Positions 5,798-9,600 of a stretch of DNA of 9,600 bases are shown one piece after another. The notes beneath the pieces were generated by a model, which did no database searches, was not told the origin of the DNA, and worked only from the letters and a program-made list of their open reading frames with translations. The translations under genes and the position numbers were made by a program. Position 1 is the stretch's first letter; every line of letters starts with the position of its first letter. Origin of the DNA: CAVPLM01 sp964497095 (GTDB lineage: Bacteria > Actinomycetota > Thermoleophilia > RBG-16-64-13); the NCBI GenBank assembly GCA_964497095.1, contig CAZCCL010000099.1, positions 1-9,600 of the forward strand. The letters are read 5' to 3'.

Positions 5798-8308
5798 ATG
5801 GTAACCCATAACCGACAACCACAAACCGCGGATCCGCTCTTGGAGGAGCTTGCCAAGCTCTATGGGGTGCAGACGGCCTACCGGGATTACAGAGGGCGGT
5901 GGCGTGAATCGCCTGTAGAGAGCATAGTGCTGGTGCTGAGGGCACTGGGGTCTGAACTCGGCGACGGTGACGCTGGAGATGACCCGCTCCGGGGGGTGAC
6001 GCCGGCTCGGCTGAACGTCGCGATTCGGGAGCGGAAGCGAGAGCTCTGGAGCCGGATGTTGGAGCCGGTGATCGTGGCCTGGGAGGGCAGATTGCCGCCC
6101 CTGACCTTGCGGTTGCCGGTGGGTGGACAACGGCCGAGGCAGTCGTACCGTCGGTCGGAAGAGTCGGGTGCCTTCGGGAGGCAATCGACCACCGGAGAAG
6201 TGACCCTGAACTTGGAAGACGGGGCAACCCGATCGCGGGGTCTCGACATGGAGAGTCTTTCTATCCTGGAGGTGGCTCAGATTGGTCACCAAAGGTTCGA
6301 AGCTCGCCGATTGTCATTGCCGCGGCTCATGGGGACGGCCTGTGAAGCGAACCCCCTCCCGTGGGGCTATCATCGGCTGCGTATCGAGCTCGGTCGAATA
6401 ACGGTCGAAGCCACTGTGCTATCTGCGCCTCGGCTGTGCTGGGGTTATGAGTCTCTGTTCGGCGTGGGCGCCCGCGCAGGCGACTCTGCACGGAATGACG
6501 CAGAAACAGGCGATTCAGCACTAGCTGGTCAGGCAATAGATAACCAAAAGACATGCGTTTCGGTCACGGATGTCTTGACAGGCGCCGGGGCTCCGTCGCA
6601 TAAGTGGGGCGTTTTCGCCCCCCTTTACGCCTTGCGGAGCGAGCGGGATTGGGGGGCCGGAGATCTTTCCGACCTCGAGAACCTGGGGCGGGCGGTCACC
6701 GAGGTGGGGGGGACCACGGTGGCCACCCTGCCTTTGCTGGCGAGCTATCTCGACCGGCCCTTCGAGCCCGCACCCTATCGTCCGGTCAGTCGCCTGTTTT
6801 GGAACGAGTTCTACCTGGCGGTGGAGCAGATCCCGGAGTGGAAACGTTGCGAGGCAGCACGCAAGCTGTGGGATTCCACCGCTCTCCAGGAACGATTGAA
6901 CGCGCTTCGCACGGCTCCCCAAGTCGACTACAGAGAAGCGATGGCTCTTAAACGTCAGTTGCTGGAAAAGCTGAGCGGGTGCTTCTTCCAGGGAGCGGCA
7001 GCGGGCCGCATGGAGGCATTCTCGGCATACCTGGCAGCCCATGCGGAGGCGGAGGAATACGCCGAGTTCCGGGCGGGAGTCGAGGCCGCCGGCGCGGACT
7101 GGAGAGGCTGGCGAGGCGACTCGCCGCCGAGCTGCTCGAGGCGACGGTTGCCTGTGGGTGTGCCTGAGGCGAAGCAGTACCACCTCTACTGCCAGTGGCA
7201 GATGGAAGAGCAGTTGAGCCGCTTCGGATTCAGAAGCGCGAGAGGTGAGGACGAGACGATCCTGCAACAGGGAACGACTTCGGAAGGTCGTACCTCGGTC
7301 GGACTGTTCCTCGATCTACCGCTCGGAGTGCATCCGGGGAGCTACGATACCTGGCGGTGGTCAGGATTGTTCGTTGCTGAGATGTCCACCGGGGCTCCGC
7401 CCGATGCCTTCTTCGCCCTGGGACAGGATTGGAGTCTTCCTCCCCTCAATCCGGAACGGATCCGAGCAGAAGGCCATGGATACTTCGCCAGGTCCGTGCG
7501 GCACCATATGCGTCACGCGCGCTACCTTCGCGTGGATCACATCATGTCGCTGCATCGCCTCTTCTGGTTGCCTGAGGGTACGAAGCCGGAGGGCGGTGTC
7601 TACGTCGTCTACCCTGCGGACGAATCCTATGCGGTCCTCGCTCTCGAGTCACACCGGAATAGGACGGTGGTGGTGGGCGAGGATCTTGGCACCGTTCCTG
7701 CGGGCGTGCGCGCGAGTATGAGGCGGCACGGCGTGCTGGGCACCTGGGTGATGCAGACTTCGCTGCGGACACGAGGGCGTCGGGTGGTGGAGCCTGTGCC
7801 TCGGAATGTGGTCGCCAGCCTCAACACTCATGACATGTTCCCCTTCGCCGGATTCCTGCGCGGGGATGACATCGTTGCCCGAGTGGAGACGGGACAGCTG
7901 GAACGGGTGCGCGCCGACTCCGAGTTGGTCGCGCGTCGACGTCTCGTGGCCAGGCTGGCTACGTTCTTGCAGGGGCAGGGGCCTGTAAGGGCCGGGGCGG
8001 AATTACCTTTGAGATCAGTATCGACCCCGATTGCGGAGCAGGCTGGACAAGGCGCCGTGCGTCTGGAATCAGGCGCGAACAAGCTGATTCCTCGCGCCCT
8101 AAGGTATCTGTCGATCTACGAGGCTGCGATTGTACTGGTGAATCTGGAGGACCTGCTGGGAGAGACCCAGCCCCAAAATATGCCTGGAACTGGCGCGGAA
8201 TGGGGGAACTGGCGCCGTAAGCTCCGTGGCTCCCAGTCTGACGTCAGGCGGGCAATCGAGGCTGCAGCCTTATCACTGACTGGAATGGCGCGGGAACCCG
8301 ACCCTTGA
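5798..8308 (+). CDS. malQ: 4-alpha-glucanotransferase (amylomaltase), GH77
   Basis: An 836-residue cytoplasmic enzyme that transfers alpha-1,4-glucan segments between maltodextrins, releasing glucose and making longer chains for GlgP. Residues 1-265 form an N-terminal extension beginning with the family-typical LLEELAKLYGVQTAYRD. The barrel starts near HKWGVFAPLYALRSERDWG (268-286). Catalytic residues are visible: nucleophile D580 in LRVDHI, acid/base E628 in VGEDLG and D679 in NTHD. Other family signatures are VGLFLDLPLGVHP (501-513), KQYHLYCQWQMEEQL (459-473) and the C-terminal QPQNMPGT...NWRRKL. ATG 5798 is the first possible start, since an in-frame TAA lies at 5780. AGGA at 5792-5795 is only 2 nt from the ATG, so initiation may be weak or leaderless. 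It is longer than typical actinobacterial MalQ (about 700 residues, from memory) because of a linker at about 224-266 and a stretch at about 725-762. Confidence 0.95.
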   Translation: MVTHNRQPQTADPLLEELAKLYGVQTAYRDYRGRWRESPVESIVLVLRALGSELGDGDAGDDPLRGVTPARLNVAIRERKRELWSRMLEPVIVAWEGRLPPLTLRLPVGGQRPRQSYRRSEESGAFGRQSTTGEVTLNLEDGATRSRGLDMESLSILEVAQIGHQRFEARRLSLPRLMGTACEANPLPWGYHRLRIELGRITVEATVLSAPRLCWGYESLFGVGARAGDSARNDAETGDSALAGQAIDNQKTCVSVTDVLTGAGAPSHKWGVFAPLYALRSERDWGAGDLSDLENLGRAVTEVGGTTVATLPLLASYLDRPFEPAPYRPVSRLFWNEFYLAVEQIPEWKRCEAARKLWDSTALQERLNALRTAPQVDYREAMALKRQLLEKLSGCFFQGAAAGRMEAFSAYLAAHAEAEEYAEFRAGVEAAGADWRGWRGDSPPSCSRRRLPVGVPEAKQYHLYCQWQMEEQLSRFGFRSARGEDETILQQGTTSEGRTSVGLFLDLPLGVHPGSYDTWRWSGLFVAEMSTGAPPDAFFALGQDWSLPPLNPERIRAEGHGYFARSVRHHMRHARYLRVDHIMSLHRLFWLPEGTKPEGGVYVVYPADESYAVLALESHRNRTVVVGEDLGTVPAGVRASMRRHGVLGTWVMQTSLRTRGRRVVEPVPRNVVASLNTHDMFPFAGFLRGDDIVARVETGQLERVRADSELVARRRLVARLATFLQGQGPVRAGAELPLRSVSTPIAEQAGQGAVRLESGANKLIPRALRYLSIYEAAIVLVNLEDLLGETQPQNMPGTGAEWGNWRRKLRGSQSDVRRAIEAAALSLTGMAREPDP
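6477..6521 (+). repeat. 15-bp imperfect direct repeat, 30-bp period, within malQ
   Basis: CAGGCGACTCTGCAC (6477-6491) and CAGGCGATTCAGCAC (6507-6521) match at 13 of 15 positions with starts 30 bp apart, an in-frame 10-codon period encoding AGDSA and then GDSAL. It falls in the linker between the N-terminal region and the barrel, in DNA that looks less GC-rich than its surroundings. A small in-frame duplication is likely. Confidence 0.45.
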
Positions 8309-8314
8309 GAATGA

Positions 8315-8342
8315 GCAAGGCCCGGATCGCCCCGGGCCTTGC
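8315..8342. terminator. Bidirectional hairpin terminator between malQ and the SLH gene
   Basis: GCAAGGCCCGG (8315-8325) and CCGGGCCTTGC (8332-8342) form a perfect 11-bp GC-rich stem with a 6-nt loop, 6 bp after the malQ stop and 30 bp before the convergent SLH-gene stop. There is no strong T-tract on either side, but the symmetry and position between convergent genes make a shared terminator likely. Confidence 0.75.
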
Positions 8343-8372
8343 ACTATCACGCTGCTCGGCCGGAATCGGCCA

Positions 8373-9600
8373 CTAGTCAAGAGCTCCGAGGTTCACGAGT
8401 ATCTGTGCAACCTCGCCCCGGGTGGCCGGTGCCCAGGGATCCCAGGTCGGTCCGTATCCTTCTATGCCCTTTAGAAGACCGCTGGCTGCGGCGATGGTCA
8501 TGGCGCGAGTGTGGTCATCACCGATGTATCCGACGGCGGAGAGCGAGCCGTCATCCGGGATCACCAAGACCTCAGGGTCGAGGAGTTCGAGAGCTCTTAC
8601 CGCCATGGTAGCCGCCTGGGCTCGGGAAACCGGGGCGTAGGGGGAGAACGTGTCGGGCGCAGTCCCCTGTATGACCCCGAGTGAATAGAGCGCAGCTACG
8701 TACTTGTGCGGATAGAGATCCTCATCCGCGTCGTCCAGGTCTTTGAACGGGGTCTGAGTGAGGTCTTCATCTGCGACCCCGAGGGCGATGGACACCATCT
8801 TTGCAAACTGTGCCCGGGTCGTCGCCCGGTCAGGTGCGAGTTGCCCATCGGGGAAGCCGGATATCACGCCGGCTTCCGCAAGAGTCGACGCGGCTGCANN
8901 NNNNNNNNCGATCCTGACTTCACGCGACGTTTTTCCGATCTCAAGGCCGAAGCGGTCGTAAGCGACTCCCACGATCGTATGGGCGCTTCCAGGGACTGCC
9001 CAGCGGGTGTTCCAGTTGAACGAATAGGGGGCGCGGTAGTCCGTGCCGAGGAGGCGGTCGTCGACGTACAGTCGGATCTTGGCGACGGGAATCGGGGAGT
9101 CGGTGTTCAGCCGGACGTTCACTCGTCCCTGCACCCAGCTCTGGTCAGCGGGACTCGTAATGGTCACGATAGCCGACTTGGTTGCGGTCTTGGCGAGAGT
9201 TGTGGTGGTGCTCTCGGGCCCTTCTTTTGTGGCCGGCTGGGGAAGCGTGCTGATGGTCACCGGTCTGGTCGCGGTCGCGGTCGGGGTTGGGGTGGTCGTT
9301 GTCGTGGTCGCCGCAGCGGTGGTAGTCGCGGGCGGCTTGGTGGTGGTGGTCGTCAGAGGTAGGGTTGCACTGGTTGTCGTCTGTAGCCTGGTAGTCGTAG
9401 TGGTGGGTGCTTTCGTAGTAGTGGTTGTCGGCGCCGCGGTGGTGGTCGTGGCAGGCGCCCGAGTGGTCGTCGTGGTGCCGCTGACCGTTGTTGCGGTCGT
9501 CGTTCCGCCGAGACTCACGTTCTCAAAGTTGACCCCGCTTCCTAGGCTGAGGCCCTGATAGGTACCGTTGCGGAAGATGAGATTCAAGCCCGAGGCGTTC
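8373..9600 (-). CDS. SLH-domain surface protein with Thr-rich linker and Ig-like domain (5' truncated)
   Basis: The C-terminal part of an exported cell-surface protein; the frame stays open through the window's right edge, so the N-terminus and signal peptide are missing and the TTG at 9587 is not the start. Visible order, numbered from that TTG: a short segment resembling a beta-helix coil (LIFRNGTYQGLSLGSGVNF, 3-21), a Thr-rich mucin-like linker (about 27-138), a bacterial Ig-like domain (about 139-226) with ITSPADQSWVQG and YVDDRLLGTD, then three SLH repeats (about 231-270, 280-337, 349-402) with ISGFPDG, IQGTAPDTFSP and LLKGIEGYGPTW cores. SLH triplets bind secondary cell-wall polysaccharide, so this is a wall-anchored protein. 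Ten Ns at 8899-8908 break the start of the first SLH repeat. Function of the missing N-terminal part is unknown; the beta-helix suggestion is weak. Confidence 0.85.
   Translation of the reverse strand, partial: NASGLNLIFRNGTYQGLSLGSGVNFENVSLGGTTTATTVSGTTTTTRAPATTTTAAPTTTTTKAPTTTTTRLQTTTSATLPLTTTTTKPPATTTAAATTTTTTPTPTATATRPVTISTLPQPATKEGPESTTTTLAKTATKSAIVTITSPADQSWVQGRVNVRLNTDSPIPVAKIRLYVDDRLLGTDYRAPYSFNWNTRWAVPGSAHTIVGVAYDRFGLEIGKTSREVRIXXXXAAASTLAEAGVISGFPDGQLAPDRATTRAQFAKMVSIALGVADEDLTQTPFKDLDDADEDLYPHKYVAALYSLGVIQGTAPDTFSPYAPVSRAQAATMAVRALELLDPEVLVIPDDGSLSAVGYIGDDHTRAMTIAAASGLLKGIEGYGPTWDPWAPATRGEVAQILVNLGALD
8899..8908. other. Assembly gap (10 N)
   Basis: Ten undetermined bases between the Ig-like domain, which ends ...SREVRI, and the first SLH repeat, which resumes ...AAASTLAEAG. 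Both sides are in the same frame if the gap is 10 bases or differs by a multiple of three. The usual F-x-D opening of an SLH repeat is absent, so real sequence is probably missing beyond ten bases. Confidence 0.95.
9174..9509 (-). repeat. Thr-rich low-complexity coding tract
   Basis: About 112 codons dominated by Thr with Ala, Pro and occasional Lys/Arg spacers: repeated blocks such as TTTTTKAP, TTTTTRLQ and TTTTTKPP. On the plus strand it reads as degenerate GTGGTNGTC-like triplets. It is likely an extended, possibly glycosylated stalk that lifts the upstream domain off the wall. Its repetitiveness makes copy number and assembly here uncertain. Confidence 0.85.

Noticed and set aside
5631..6227. 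N-terminal extension of the glgP frame
   Set aside because: It is low-complexity, overlaps the malQ 5' end on the other strand, and the strong GGAGG before ATG 5630 marks the true start.
6521..7267. Minus-strand open frame opposite malQ
   Set aside because: A shadow of the GH77 coding sequence with no recognisable domain.
9260..9500. Degenerate GTGGTNGTC-type repeats considered as a CRISPR or minisatellite array
   Set aside because: There is no constant repeat with unique spacers, and the pattern is fully explained by Thr-rich coding on the minus strand.
8706..9558. Plus-strand frames opposite the SLH gene, including a Val-rich one
   Set aside because: The Val-rich translation is simply the reverse strand of Thr codons; the SLH and Ig motifs are all on the minus strand.

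Overview
This is a high-GC bacterial chromosomal fragment, probably a metagenomic scaffold because it carries a 10-N gap. It encodes a two-component system, two alpha-glucan enzymes and part of a secreted surface protein. The style (high GC, GTG/TTG starts, an OmpR-type regulator with a SHQLRTP-type kinase, a short-form GlgP with an N-terminal DUF3417-like region, a GH77 enzyme with a long N-terminal extension, a Thr-rich SLH protein) fits a deep-branching Actinomycetota lineage best. That placement is inferred from protein character only; no rRNA or marker gene is present.

Layout. Positions 1-423 hold no convincing gene but are rich in small repeats and inverted repeats, with a candidate promoter near the left edge. 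At 424-2581 (+) lie an OmpR/PhoB-type response regulator and a membrane sensor histidine kinase, separated by 127 bp that end in four 14-bp tandem repeats. Glycogen/maltodextrin phosphorylase (2655-5630, -) converges on the kinase. It shares a 167-bp divergent promoter region with a 4-alpha-glucanotransferase (5798-8308, +). A GC-rich perfect hairpin separates the latter from a convergent, partial SLH-domain surface protein (8373 to beyond 9600, -), which contains the N run.

How the genes work together. GlgP phosphorolyses alpha-1,4-glucans to glucose-1-phosphate. MalQ rebuilds short maltodextrins into longer chains that GlgP can use again, so the divergent pair is a compact glycogen/maltodextrin breakdown module. 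The two-component system converges on glgP and is likely a separate unit; nothing in the sequence shows that it controls the glucan genes. The SLH protein appears unrelated and would be exported and bound to the cell-wall polymer.

No wholly new system is evident. The points most worth a look are the repeat-rich leader before the response regulator, the 14-bp tandem repeats at the kinase start, low-complexity inserts in both glucan enzymes, and a probable under-sized assembly gap inside the first SLH repeat.
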